DNA from: Mycobacterium asiaticum
GTDB taxonomy: Bacteria; Actinomycetota; Actinomycetes; Mycobacteriales; Mycobacteriaceae
Direction: 5' to 3'
Length of the DNA: 64,000 nucleotides
Assembly: GCF_001673635.1 (NCBI RefSeq)
Contig: NZ_LZMH01000046.1
Location: 1 to 64,000 of the forward strand
Shown: positions 38,765-49,084 of the stretch, piece after piece
How the letters are laid out: every line of letters starts with the position of its first letter
Numbering within the stretch: the first letter of the stretch is position 1
Notes under the pieces: generated by a model
Told to the model about the DNA's origin: nothing
Seen by the model: the letters and a program-made list of their open reading frames with translations, nothing else
Database searches by the model: none
Program-made: the position numbers and the translations under genes

Positions 38765-39754
38765 CTAGATCAGGCCCAGTTCGGTGACGGCATTGCGTTC
38801 GTCGACCAATTCGGCGGTGGTGGCATCAATGCGGCCGCGGGAGAACTCGTCGATCTCGAGTCCCTGCACGATCGACCACTTGCCGTCCTTGGTGGTCACC
38901 GGGAACGAGGAGACGATGCCCTCGGGCACTCCGTAGGAGCCGTCGGAGAAGACGGCCATCGACACCCAGTCGCCGTCCGGGCTGCCCAGCAGCCAGGAGC
39001 GGGCGGCGTCCACGGTCGCCGACGCGGCCGAGGCCGCCGAGGAAGCGCCGCGCGCGTCGATGATGGCGGCGCCGCGCTTTGCGACGGTCGGGATGAAGTC
39101 GTTCTCGATCCAGTCCTGGTCGTTGACCACCTCGGCGGCGTTCTTGCCGCCGATCTCGGCGTGGAAGATGTCGGGGTACTGGGTGGCCGAGTGGTTGCCC
39201 CAGATGGTCACCTTCTTGATGTCGGTGACGGCCGCGCCGGTCTTCTTGGCCAGCTGCGAGATGGCCCGGTTGTGGTCGAGGCGGGTCAGCGCCGAGAACC
39301 GCTCCTTCGGGATGTCCGGGGCGTTGCTCAGCGCGATCAGCGCATTGGTGTTGGCGGGGTTGCCGGTGACGCCGATCCGGACGTCGTCCGCGGCGACCTC
39401 GTTGAGCGCCTTGCCCTGGGCGGTGAAGATGGCTCCATTGGCTTCCAGCAGGTCGGCGCGCTCCATGCCCTTACTGCGCGGACGGGCGCCCACCAGCAGA
39501 GCCAGGTTCACGCCGTCGAAGATCTTGTTGGCATCCGCACCGATCTCGACGTTCGAGAGCAACGGGAACGCGCAGTCGTCGAGTTCCATCACGACGCCCT
39601 CGAGCGCCTTGAGGGCGGGCTCGATTTCGAGCAGACGCAGTTCGATCGGACGGTCCGGGCCCAGCAGTGAGCCGCTGGCCAGGCGGAACAACAGGCTGTA
39701 GCCGATCTGGCCGGCCGCACCGGTGACGGCGACCTTGAGAGGACTTGCGCTCAC
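38765..39754 (-). CDS. mdh: Malate dehydrogenase
   Basis: 329 residues, TCA-cycle NAD-dependent malate/oxaloacetate interconversion. [17 protein letters not shown] is the NAD fold, [14 protein letters not shown] the nicotinamide loop, LTRLDHNRA and [12 protein letters not shown] hold the catalytic Asp/His pair and substrate arginines. Nearly identical to M. tuberculosis Mdh (Rv1240). The GTG at 39754 is preceded by AAGGAG ten bases upstream. The short malic-enzyme gene follows on the same strand, which places both malate-consuming enzymes side by side. Confidence 0.97.
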   Translation of the reverse strand: MSASPLKVAVTGAAGQIGYSLLFRLASGSLLGPDRPIELRLLEIEPALKALEGVVMELDDCAFPLLSNVEIGADANKIFDGVNLALLVGARPRSKGMERADLLEANGAIFTAQGKALNEVAADDVRIGVTGNPANTNALIALSNAPDIPKERFSALTRLDHNRAISQLAKKTGAAVTDIKKVTIWGNHSATQYPDIFHAEIGGKNAAEVVNDQDWIENDFIPTVAKRGAAIIDARGASSAASAASATVDAARSWLLGSPDGDWVSMAVFSDGSYGVPEGIVSSFPVTTKDGKWSIVQGLEIDEFSRGRIDATTAELVDERNAVTELGLI

Positions 39755-39943
39755 GTCGGTTCTGCTCCTTAAAGATCTTTTGGGTTCCGGGACGAAACTA
39801 GCGCACCGTCGACGCTGGGAAATTTTCGGTCCGCTGCGCAGCTGCGAATTACCTGCTGACCGCCACATCGAGCCCCTCGATGTGGTCGCAGGGCGCGTAC
39901 CATTGCCACGGCCTGCAGACTTGCGCTGCGATCGGAGGTGGAT

Positions 39944-41044
39944 GTGTTCCCTGGCTTTGACGCACTACCTGAAGCACTCAGACCGGTCGCCCGGCCCCGC
40001 CAACAGCACGTACACCCCGTTGCCAACCCGCCGGCCCAGACGCTGGTCGATTGCGGTGTCTACGTCGACGGCCGGCGGCTGCCGGGGAAGTACACCCCCG
40101 CCGAGGCGCTGGCCGAAGTCCGCGCCAGGGCTCCCGAGGCGCCCGAGGCATTTGTCTGGGTCGGGCTGCACGAGCCCGACGAGGCGCAGATGCAGCAGGT
40201 CGCCGACGTCTACGGCCTGCACCCGCTGGCGGTCGAGGACGCCGTGCACGCACACCAGCGGCCGAAGCTGGAGCGTTACGACGACTCGTTGTTCCTGGTT
40301 CTCAAGACGGTCAAATATGTGCCGCACGATTCGGTGACGCTGGCTCGCGAGATCGTCGAGACCGGCGAGATCATGATCTTCGTCGGCCACGACTTCGTCG
40401 TCACCGTGCGCCACGGCGAACACGGCGGGCTGCACGAGGTGCGCAAGCGCATGGACTGCAATCCCGACCATCTGCGCCTGGGCCCGTACGCGGTGATGCA
40501 CGCGATCGCCGACTACGTGGTGGACCACTACCTGGATGTCACCGCGTTGATGGAGGACGACGTCGACACCATCGAGGTGGTCGCATTCGCCCCCGGCAAG
40601 AACATCGACGTCGAACCGATCTACCTGCTCAAGCGTGAGGTCGTCGAACTGCGCCGCTGCGTGGCCCCGCTGTCGGGTGCGTTCCAGCGCATGCAGATCG
40701 AGAACAAGGACCTGATCTCCAAGGAAGTGCGCCGGTACCTGCGCGACGTCGCCGACCACCAGACGCAGGCCGCCGAACAGATCGCCAGCTACGACGACAT
40801 GCTGAACTCGCTGGTTCAGGCCGCGCTCGCCCGCGTCGGCATGCAGCAGAACATGGACATGCGCAAGATATCGGCATGGGCCGGCATCATCGCGGTGCCC
40901 ACCATGGTCGCCGGGATCTACGGGATGAACTTTCACTTCATGCCGGAATTGGATTCGCGCTGGGGCTACCCCTCGGTGATCACCGTGATGGTGGTGATCT
41001 GTGTGGCGTTGTACTTCAGCTTCCGCAAACGCGGTTGGCTTTAG
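39944..41044 (+). CDS. corA: CorA-type magnesium/cobalt channel
   Basis: 366 residues, the length of Rv1239c. Cytoplasmic funnel domain of about 300 residues and two C-terminal membrane helices with the GMN signature ([11 protein letters not shown]) that forms the selectivity filter. GTG 39944 is chosen because GGAGG ends five bases upstream; GTG 39938 lies within it. TACCAT (39898-39903) is a possible -10. Divergent from mdh. A hairpin (41064-41111) follows the stop. Confidence 0.93.
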   Translation: MFPGFDALPEALRPVARPRQQHVHPVANPPAQTLVDCGVYVDGRRLPGKYTPAEALAEVRARAPEAPEAFVWVGLHEPDEAQMQQVADVYGLHPLAVEDAVHAHQRPKLERYDDSLFLVLKTVKYVPHDSVTLAREIVETGEIMIFVGHDFVVTVRHGEHGGLHEVRKRMDCNPDHLRLGPYAVMHAIADYVVDHYLDVTALMEDDVDTIEVVAFAPGKNIDVEPIYLLKREVVELRRCVAPLSGAFQRMQIENKDLISKEVRRYLRDVADHQTQAAEQIASYDDMLNSLVQAALARVGMQQNMDMRKISAWAGIIAVPTMVAGIYGMNFHFMPELDSRWGYPSVITVMVVICVALYFSFRKRGWL

Positions 41045-41063
41045 ATCCATATCCCGGCTCGAA

Positions 41064-41111
41064 TGTGAGGTTTACGACGCGGCGTCGGCATGTCGCGTCG
41101 CGAAATGCACA
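41064..41111. terminator. Hairpin between corA and the SUFU gene; copy B of the dispersed 3'-end repeat
   Basis: Outer TGTG (41064-41067) with CACA (41108-41111), inner CGACGC (41075-41080) with GCGTCG (41095-41100), loop of 14 bases. It sits between convergent genes. TGTCGCGTCGCG-N4-GCACACTCG matches copy A at 15621-15643; the T/GCACACTCG arm also resembles 46575-46595. Confidence 0.5.
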
Positions 41112-41131
41112 CTCGGCGCGACTGGAACCGG

Positions 41132-41719
41132 TCAACGGGGCTGGGCCGCAGGACGAGTGGGATCAAGCACGTCGACTCCGTCGGTCTGCCAGGCCTGGCG
41201 CATCGCCTCGGCGCCCTTCAACCGCACCCAGGCCGCCTCGGTCGCCGTGATCGGTGTGGCGCTGAGGAATTGCACCGGGTCGCGGGGCGGATCCAGCGGC
41301 AGGTCGGCGATCTCGCTGCGACCCAGTAACACCGCGCTGAAGGGCACCCGGACCGACGGACTCGTCCACAGCGGCGAGCCGAGGTCGATCAGGGCATCGG
41401 GGACCAGCACCACACCGTCGACCGCGGGCGTCGCGGCCAGAACCGCGATGCTGCGCGCCAAACCGGTGGCAGGCTCGGGATTGCGCAGCGAGACAACGAC
41501 TTCGGCTCGCGGCCCGCGATCGGGGTCGGCGACCATTTCGGTGGGATCCGTCATCGGGTAGCGCGAGCAACCCAGCGAGACGTAATGCACCACCCCGTCG
41601 GCGGAGAACCTCAGCACCTCGATCGGTTCGGCGCCCAGGAATGTCACACTCGCCGAAGCAGGTTCGGTGTCGAAGTGGTCGCGCAGGTGAGCGCGCACCC
41701 GATCCAGAATCTGCCTCAC
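41132..41719 (-). CDS. SUFU (suppressor-of-fused) domain protein at the end of the trehalose operon
   Basis: 195 residues, no signal peptide or membrane helix. VTFLGAEPIEVLRFSADGVVHY, VSLGCSRYPM and RAEVVVSLRN are the hallmark strands of the bacterial SUFU-like domain, which is found in immunity and protein-interaction roles; its activity is not established. The GTG start at 41719 overlaps the sugC TGA (GTGA), so it is translated with the trehalose importer. I do not recall such a gene after sugC in H37Rv. A link to transporter regulation is inference from coupling. Confidence 0.75.
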   Translation of the reverse strand: MRQILDRVRAHLRDHFDTEPASASVTFLGAEPIEVLRFSADGVVHYVSLGCSRYPMTDPTEMVADPDRGPRAEVVVSLRNPEPATGLARSIAVLAATPAVDGVVLVPDALIDLGSPLWTSPSVRVPFSAVLLGRSEIADLPLDPPRDPVQFLSATPITATEAAWVRLKGAEAMRQAWQTDGVDVLDPTRPAAQPR

Positions 41720-42888
41720 GTCGCGGCCGGCACGGTGAGGTTGACCCCCGAGTCCGCGTCGAAGACCGCTAGCTTGCGGGTGTCGAAAGCAAGCTCGACC
41801 GGTTCACCGATGGCGGCCTTGGACTCGGTGGGAACCCTTGCCACGAACTGGTTTTCGTTGACCTCCGATTCCGCGGCGACCTCGTCCAACCGCGCCGAGT
41901 GCACCTCGGGGCCGCCGGTGGTGAAGTACACGTATTTATCCGAGCCCAGTGATTCGACCAGATCGACATTGACCTGGAAAACCAGCGAACTGATGCGCTG
42001 GTACCCGTCGATCAAAGCGGCGTCGTGGATGTGCTCGGGCCGCACGCCCACGATGATGTTGTCCGGCTTGGGGTGCTCGCCGATCACCTGCTGCAGCTCC
42101 GGCGCCAACGTCAGCTCCCCGAACGGAAGTTCCAGGCCGATCGACGTCAACGTCGCGGGAAAGAAGTTCATCGCGGGCGATCCGATGAAGCCGGCCACGA
42201 ACAGATTGGCGGGCCGCTCGTAGAGCTCGGTGGGCGTACCGATCTGCTGGGCGATTCCGGCGTGCATCACCACCACCCGGTCACCCAGCGTCATCGCCTC
42301 GGTCTGGTCGTGCGTGACGTACACGGTGGTGGTGCCCAGCCGCTTCTGCAGGCGGGCGATCTCGCCGCGCATCTGCACCCGGAGCTTGGCGTCCAGGTTG
42401 GACAGTGGCTCGTCCATCAGGAAAGCCTTGGGGTGACGCACGATTGCCCGCCCCATCGCCACCCGTTGCCGCTGACCACCGGACAATTGCGCGGGCCGAC
42501 GTTCCAACAGCTCGGTCAGATCGAGGATCCGGGCGGTCTCTTCCACTTTCTGCGCGATGTCGGTTTTCGACATCTTGGCCAGGGTCAGCGGAAAGGCGAT
42601 GTTCTGCCGCACCGTCATGTGCGGGTACAGGGCATAGGACTGGAACACCATCGCGATGTCGCGGTCCTTGGGCGCCTTCTCGTTGACCCGCTCACCGCCG
42701 ATCCGCAGCTCGCCCGATGAGATGTCTTCCAGTCCGGCAATCATGTTCAGCGTCGTCGTCTTGCCGCACCCGGACGGGCCGACCAGGATCACGAACTCGC
42801 CGTCGGCAATGGTGACGCTGAGGTCCTGTACCGCCGTGTGACCGTCGGGGTAACTCTTGTTGACGTGTTCGAGCACAATCTCGGCCAT
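41716..42888 (-). CDS. sugC: Trehalose ABC importer, ATP-binding protein SugC
   Basis: 390 residues; ATPase of the LpqY-SugABC importer that recycles trehalose released during mycolate transfer. Walker A GPSGCGKTT, signature LSGGQRQRVAMGRA, Walker B FLMDEP, switch His in VTHDQTEAMTL, then an OB-fold regulatory tail. Corresponds to Rv1238. ATG 42888, with four bases between it and the sugB stop. It can energise two SugA/SugB permeases. Confidence 0.96.
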   Translation of the reverse strand: MAEIVLEHVNKSYPDGHTAVQDLSVTIADGEFVILVGPSGCGKTTTLNMIAGLEDISSGELRIGGERVNEKAPKDRDIAMVFQSYALYPHMTVRQNIAFPLTLAKMSKTDIAQKVEETARILDLTELLERRPAQLSGGQRQRVAMGRAIVRHPKAFLMDEPLSNLDAKLRVQMRGEIARLQKRLGTTTVYVTHDQTEAMTLGDRVVVMHAGIAQQIGTPTELYERPANLFVAGFIGSPAMNFFPATLTSIGLELPFGELTLAPELQQVIGEHPKPDNIIVGVRPEHIHDAALIDGYQRISSLVFQVNVDLVESLGSDKYVYFTTGGPEVHSARLDEVAAESEVNENQFVARVPTESKAAIGEPVELAFDTRKLAVFDADSGVNLTVPAAT

Positions 42889-42892
42889 CGCG

Positions 42893-43721
42893 CTATCCCT
42901 TCACAGCGCCAGAGGTCAACCCGGCGACGATCCGTCGTTGAAAGATCAGAACAAAGACAATGATCGGGATGGTGATCACCACCGCGCCGGCGGCGATCGA
43001 TCCGGTCGGCTCCTCGAATTGCGAACTGCCGGTGAAGTTTGCGATCGCCACCGGGGCCGTGATGGCCGCCTTGGTGGCAGTCAGTGACAACGCCAGCAGC
43101 AGGTCGTTCCAGGCGAAGATGAAGACCAGAATCGCCGCCGTCACCATCCCCGGGGCGGCCAACGGCACGATCACCATCCGGAACGCCTGAGCCGGCGTCG
43201 CGCCGTCCAACTTCGCCGCCTTCTCCAGGTCCCACGGTATCTCGCGGAAGAACGCCGAGAGCGTATAGATGGCCAGCGGCAGCGCGAAGGTGATGTACGG
43301 CAGGATCAATCCCGGCCAGGTGTCGAAAAGCCCTATCGCGCGTTCGATGTTGAACAGCGGTGTCACCAGCGAGATCGCCGGAAACATGGTGATCAGCAGC
43401 GTCATGCCGACCAGCGCCCGCTTGCCCGGAAAGTTCAGCCGCGCAATCGCATACGCCGCCATCGCGCCGAGCGCCACCGCGACGGCCGTGGTGGTCAGCC
43501 CGATCCCGATGGAGTTGATCAGCGCCGAGCTGAAGAAGTCGCCGCGGAAGATGCCGCGGTAATTGTCCAGCGTCACCGACGACGGGATCAGCCTGCCGTC
43601 CTTCACCTTTGATGTCGGCTTGAGCGAAAGGCTCAGAATCCACAGCACCGGCAGCAGCGCGTACAGCACCACCAACGTGTCCACGACGACCCAGAATGTG
43701 GCGCGTCGCGTACCCAGCGAT

Positions 43722-43732
<11 letters not shown>
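42893..43732 (-). CDS. sugB: Trehalose ABC importer, permease SugB
   Basis: 279 residues, six membrane helices, and the EAA loop ([15 protein letters not shown]) that docks on SugC. Nearly identical to M. tuberculosis SugB (Rv1237). GTG 43732 is preferred because GGGAGG (43746-43741) lies eight bases upstream; GTG 43741 overlaps that site. The start overlaps the end of sugA by 11 bases. Confidence 0.94.
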
Positions 43733-46009
<2,277 letters not shown>

Positions 46010-46525
46010 TCAGATCGCCAAACGTGCCAGCAGATCTCGCGCCTTCTCCGCGTTCTGCGGGTCGCAGAGCACGTCGTAGCGGCCCGCCACGAGTTGCATG
46101 GTCGAACTGAAGTCCCGGGTACCGCGCGCCATGGCGTACGGCACCGCTGAGGTGATCAACCCGAAGAAAACCCCAGCGATCAGACCCGTGATCAGCGCGC
46201 CCCACGGATTGGGGCTGAAAAAGCCGAGCACCAACCCGATGAACAGCCCCAGCCACGCCCCGCTGAGGACTCCTCCGCCGAGGACCTTGCCCCAGCTCAA
46301 GCGGCCGGTGACGCGTTCCACCTGCATCAGGTCGACGCCGACGATGGTCACTTGCTGAACGGGAAATTGCTGGTCGGAGAGATAGTCGACGGCGCGTTGC
46401 GCCTCGGCGTAGGTCGGATACGAACCGACGGGCCAGCCTTTGGGCGGCGTCGGCAATGCCGGCACGTTTCGCCGGCCCCCAGCCCCGCCGGCTGGCGGTT
46501 GTCCCGATTGGAATGGGCTAGTCAT
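46010..46525 (-). CDS. Rv1234-like membrane protein heading the trehalose operon
   Basis: 171 residues. N-terminal Gly/Pro-rich segment, a GspE-like/heat-stress 17M-type fold (VGSYPTYAEAQRAVDYLSD), then two Gly-rich membrane helices (GVLSGAWLGLFIGLVLGFFS and ALITGLIAGVFFGLI) and a small C-terminal domain. Same place and size as Rv1234 before lpqY. ATG 46525 with GAGGA just upstream. Function unknown; coupled position suggests a role with the importer or its expression only. Confidence 0.82.
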   Translation of the reverse strand: MTSPFQSGQPPAGGAGGRRNVPALPTPPKGWPVGSYPTYAEAQRAVDYLSDQQFPVQQVTIVGVDLMQVERVTGRLSWGKVLGGGVLSGAWLGLFIGLVLGFFSPNPWGALITGLIAGVFFGLITSAVPYAMARGTRDFSSTMQLVAGRYDVLCDPQNAEKARDLLARLAI

Positions 46526-46629
46526 CGATCCTCATCTTTCTCCTGCCTCGGCCATCGTTACACCTCGGCAACCGAAATGCACTCTCCGGGCTGCGGATTT
46601 GACCTGGGCGGGGGTGCCTGACCGTAGGC

Positions 46630-46635
46630 TACGTT
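46630..46635 (+). promoter_or_regulatory. -10 of the DUF4190 gene (leaderless)
   Basis: TACGTT, seven bases before ATG 46643, no Shine-Dalgarno. An overlapping TAGGCT (46625-46630) is a weaker alternative. Confidence 0.45.
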
Positions 46636-46642
46636 GATCACC

Positions 46643-47107
46643 ATGACAGCGCCCGGCGGCTCCTCCGGCGAGTACGAACGACCCGCTGAGCAGCCGATCT
46701 ACGACTCGCCATGGGCCGTGCCGGGGGCCCCGCCACCGGGTCCGCCGCCGCTGGATTACCCGCCGGACGGCGCGGCCGGTTACCCGCTCCCATATCCACC
46801 TCCCATGCCGCCCCCGTACGGCGGCTACCCCGGCGGCTATCACCCAGGGTGGGAGTACGCCGCCGGGTACGGCACTCGGCGTTCGGGGATGAACACCATG
46901 GCGATCACCTCGCTGGTCGCGAGCATCCTCGGCGTCTTCTGCTGCGTCGGTTCGATAGTCGGGGTGGTGTGCGGCAACGTCGCCCTCAGCCAGATCAAGC
47001 GGACGCGCGAAGACGGCCACGGCCTGGCCGTCGGCGGCATCGTTATCAGCGTCGTGACCCTGCTCTTCTACCTCTTCATCCTGGGGCTGGGCGTGATCGG
47101 CGCCTGA
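46643..47107 (+). CDS. Proline-rich DUF4190 membrane protein (Rv1233c-like)
   Basis: 154 residues. About 80 residues of Pro/Tyr/Gly-rich cytoplasmic sequence (many PPY/PPG units), then two membrane helices of the DUF4190 type around a short loop (MAITSLVASILGVFCCVGSI, then GLAVGGIVISVVTLLFYL) with the conserved VALSQIKRTREDG. ATG 46643 replaces a TTG nine bases earlier. Function unknown; such proteins are common in mycobacterial envelopes. Corresponds to Rv1233c by position. Confidence 0.85.
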   Translation: MTAPGGSSGEYERPAEQPIYDSPWAVPGAPPPGPPPLDYPPDGAAGYPLPYPPPMPPPYGGYPGGYHPGWEYAAGYGTRRSGMNTMAITSLVASILGVFCCVGSIVGVVCGNVALSQIKRTREDGHGLAVGGIVISVVTLLFYLFILGLGVIGA

Positions 47108-47146
47108 CCCCTGCCGCCCGAACCTGCCGACTCGCACCGGGCTGCC

Positions 47147-47152
47147 TACGCT
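47147..47152 (+). promoter_or_regulatory. -10 of the MgtE-N/CBS gene (leaderless)
   Basis: TACGCT, six bases before ATG 47159; no ribosome-binding site. Confidence 0.45.
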
Positions 47153-47158
47153 TTCCTC

Positions 47159-48466
47159 ATGGGTTCGGTCAACAGGGTGTACGTGGCGCGGCTGCCACGG
47201 ATGATGGTGTTAGGTCCACTCGGCGAATCCTTCGGGCGGGTGCGCGACGTGGTGATCAGCATCAGCATCGTGCGCCAGCAACCCCGCGTCCTGGGGCTGG
47301 TCGTCGACCTGGCGACCCGCCGCAGCATATTCATCCCGATCCTTCGGGTGGCCGCCATCGAGCCCAACGCCGTGACGCTGAACACCGGCAACGTCTCGCT
47401 GCGCCATTTCGAGCAGCGGCCAGGTGAAGTGCTGGCCATGGGTCAAGTGCTGGACACCCCGGTGCGGGTCAACGATCCGGACCTGCCGGAGCTGGCCGGA
47501 TTGGACGTGGTGGTCACGGACCTGGGTATCGAACAGACCCGAACCCGGGACTGGGTGGTGACCAGGGTCGCCGTCCGCACCCATCGACGACTGAGGCGGC
47601 GCGGGCCGGTGCACGTCGTGGAGTGGCAGAACGTGCACGGCCTGACGCCTTCGGCCCTGGCCATGCCCGGGCAGGGTGTGGCGGAGCTGCTCGAACAGTT
47701 CGAGGGTCGCCGCGCCGTCGACGTCGCCGACGCCATCCGCGGGCTGCCCACCAAACGCCGGTACGAGGTGTTCAAGGCTCTCGGCGACGAGCGGCTGGCC
47801 GACATCCTGCAGGAACTGCCCGAATTGGACCAGGCCGAGGTGCTGTCCCAGCTGGGCACCGAGCGCGCCGCGGACGTGCTGGAAGAAATGGATCCCGACG
47901 ACGCCGCCGACCTGCTGGGCACGCTGAACCCCAGCGACGCCGAAGTGCTGCTGACCCGAATGGATCCCGACGATTCCGACCCGGTGCGCCGGCTGCTGAA
48001 GCACTCCCCCGACACAGCCGGCGGTTTGATGACGTCGAACCCCGTGGTGCTCACCCCGGACACCTCGGTGGCCGAGGCGCTGGCCCGGCTGCGCGACCCG
48101 GACCTGAGCCCGGCGCTGGCGTCGATGGTGTTCGTCGCGCGTCCCCCGACGGCCACCCCGACCGGACGCTACCTGGGCTGCGTGCACCTGCAGCGGCTAC
48201 TGCGCGACCCACCGGCCGAACTGGTCGGCGGAATCGTCGACAATGATCTGCTGACCCTGACCCCGGAAACGCCGCTGGGCGCCGTGACGAGGTATTTCGC
48301 GGCGTACAACCTGGTGTGCGGGCCGGTGGTCGACGACCAGAACCACTTGCTGGGCGCGGTCACCGTTGACGACCTGCTGGATCACCTCCTCCCGCATGAC
48401 TGGCGGGTGGACGTGCCGCAGCTGGATCCGGCGGGCCGGCCGCCCCGGGGCGGAGGAGCGCTGTGA
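47159..48466 (+). CDS. MgtE N-domain/CBS protein without channel (Rv1232c-like)
   Basis: 435 residues, the length of Rv1232c. N-terminal PRC-barrel-like part (GRVRDVVISISIVR), then the MgtE N-terminal superhelix (about 170-280: VAELLEQFEGRRAVDVADAI, EEMDPDDAADLLGTL), then a CBS pair (GLMTSNPVVLTPDTSVAEAL, CGPVVDDQNHLLGAVTVDDLLDHLL). The five-helix channel of MgtE is missing, so this is a Mg2+/nucleotide-sensing module rather than a transporter. The GTG of the next gene overlaps its stop, coupling it to a DUF1003 membrane protein. Confidence 0.88.
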   Translation: MGSVNRVYVARLPRMMVLGPLGESFGRVRDVVISISIVRQQPRVLGLVVDLATRRSIFIPILRVAAIEPNAVTLNTGNVSLRHFEQRPGEVLAMGQVLDTPVRVNDPDLPELAGLDVVVTDLGIEQTRTRDWVVTRVAVRTHRRLRRRGPVHVVEWQNVHGLTPSALAMPGQGVAELLEQFEGRRAVDVADAIRGLPTKRRYEVFKALGDERLADILQELPELDQAEVLSQLGTERAADVLEEMDPDDAADLLGTLNPSDAEVLLTRMDPDDSDPVRRLLKHSPDTAGGLMTSNPVVLTPDTSVAEALARLRDPDLSPALASMVFVARPPTATPTGRYLGCVHLQRLLRDPPAELVGGIVDNDLLTLTPETPLGAVTRYFAAYNLVCGPVVDDQNHLLGAVTVDDLLDHLLPHDWRVDVPQLDPAGRPPRGGGAL

Positions 48467-48969
48467 GCAACTCAGCTGCGCCGCGACGGCTGTACACCCC
48501 GCGGACCTCGCGCCGGTTCACGCCGCGGTTGGATCCCGAGGCCGTCGGGCAGATCACCGAGTCGATTGCCCGCTTCTTCGGCACCGGCCGCTATCTGCTG
48601 CTGCAGACGGTGTTCGTGGTGATCTGGATCATGCTCAACCTGTGGGCCGTGCACTGGCGCTGGGACCCGTACCCGTTCATCCTGCTCAATCTGGCTTTCT
48701 CCACCCAGGCGGCGTATGCGGCGCCGCTGATCCTGCTCGCCCAGAACCGCCAGGAGAACCGCGACCGAGTCGCATTGGAGGAGGACCGCCGCCGCGCGGC
48801 CCAGACCAAGGCCGACACCGAATATCTGGCCCGCGAGCTGGCCGCCCTGCGGCTGTCCATCGGCGAGGTGGCGACGCGCGACTACCTGCGCCACGAGCTG
48901 GAGAGCCTGCGCACCCTGCTGACCGAGCTGCAGGACGGCGCCGATCGGCGGGCTAAGAAATCCAGCTGA
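48463..48969 (+). CDS. DUF1003 membrane protein (Rv1231c-like)
   Basis: 168 residues, two membrane helices in the first half (GRYLLLQTVFVVIWIMLNLW; YPFILLNLAFSTQAAYAAPLIL) typical of DUF1003, followed by the NRQENRDRVALEEDR motif and a charged coiled-coil tail. Its GTG at 48463 overlaps the stop of the MgtE-N/CBS gene (GTGA), so the two may form a membrane complex. Function unknown. Confidence 0.85.
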   Translation: MSNSAAPRRLYTPRTSRRFTPRLDPEAVGQITESIARFFGTGRYLLLQTVFVVIWIMLNLWAVHWRWDPYPFILLNLAFSTQAAYAAPLILLAQNRQENRDRVALEEDRRRAAQTKADTEYLARELAALRLSIGEVATRDYLRHELESLRTLLTELQDGADRRAKKSS

Positions 48970-49016
48970 GAACCAACTCGGCCATTGCGCAACTCCCGTT
49001 ACGAGAGTTATGTATG

Positions 49017-49030
49017 GTGATCTAGTTCAC
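49017..49030 (+). promoter_or_regulatory. CRP-like palindrome before the lytic transglycosylase gene
   Basis: GTGA-N6-TCAC (GTGATCTAGTTCAC), the core of the TGTGA-N6-TCACA site bound by mycobacterial CRP (Rv3676). The outermost bases are G and G/C rather than T/A. It lies 55 bases before the GTG at 49085, with a TTGCGC and AT-rich TATGTAT stretch just upstream. Confidence 0.55.
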
Positions 49031-49084
49031 GAAGCTAACAAGAGGTCAGTTTCCCGGCGGCTCACTTGAATTGAGGACGGTCAG

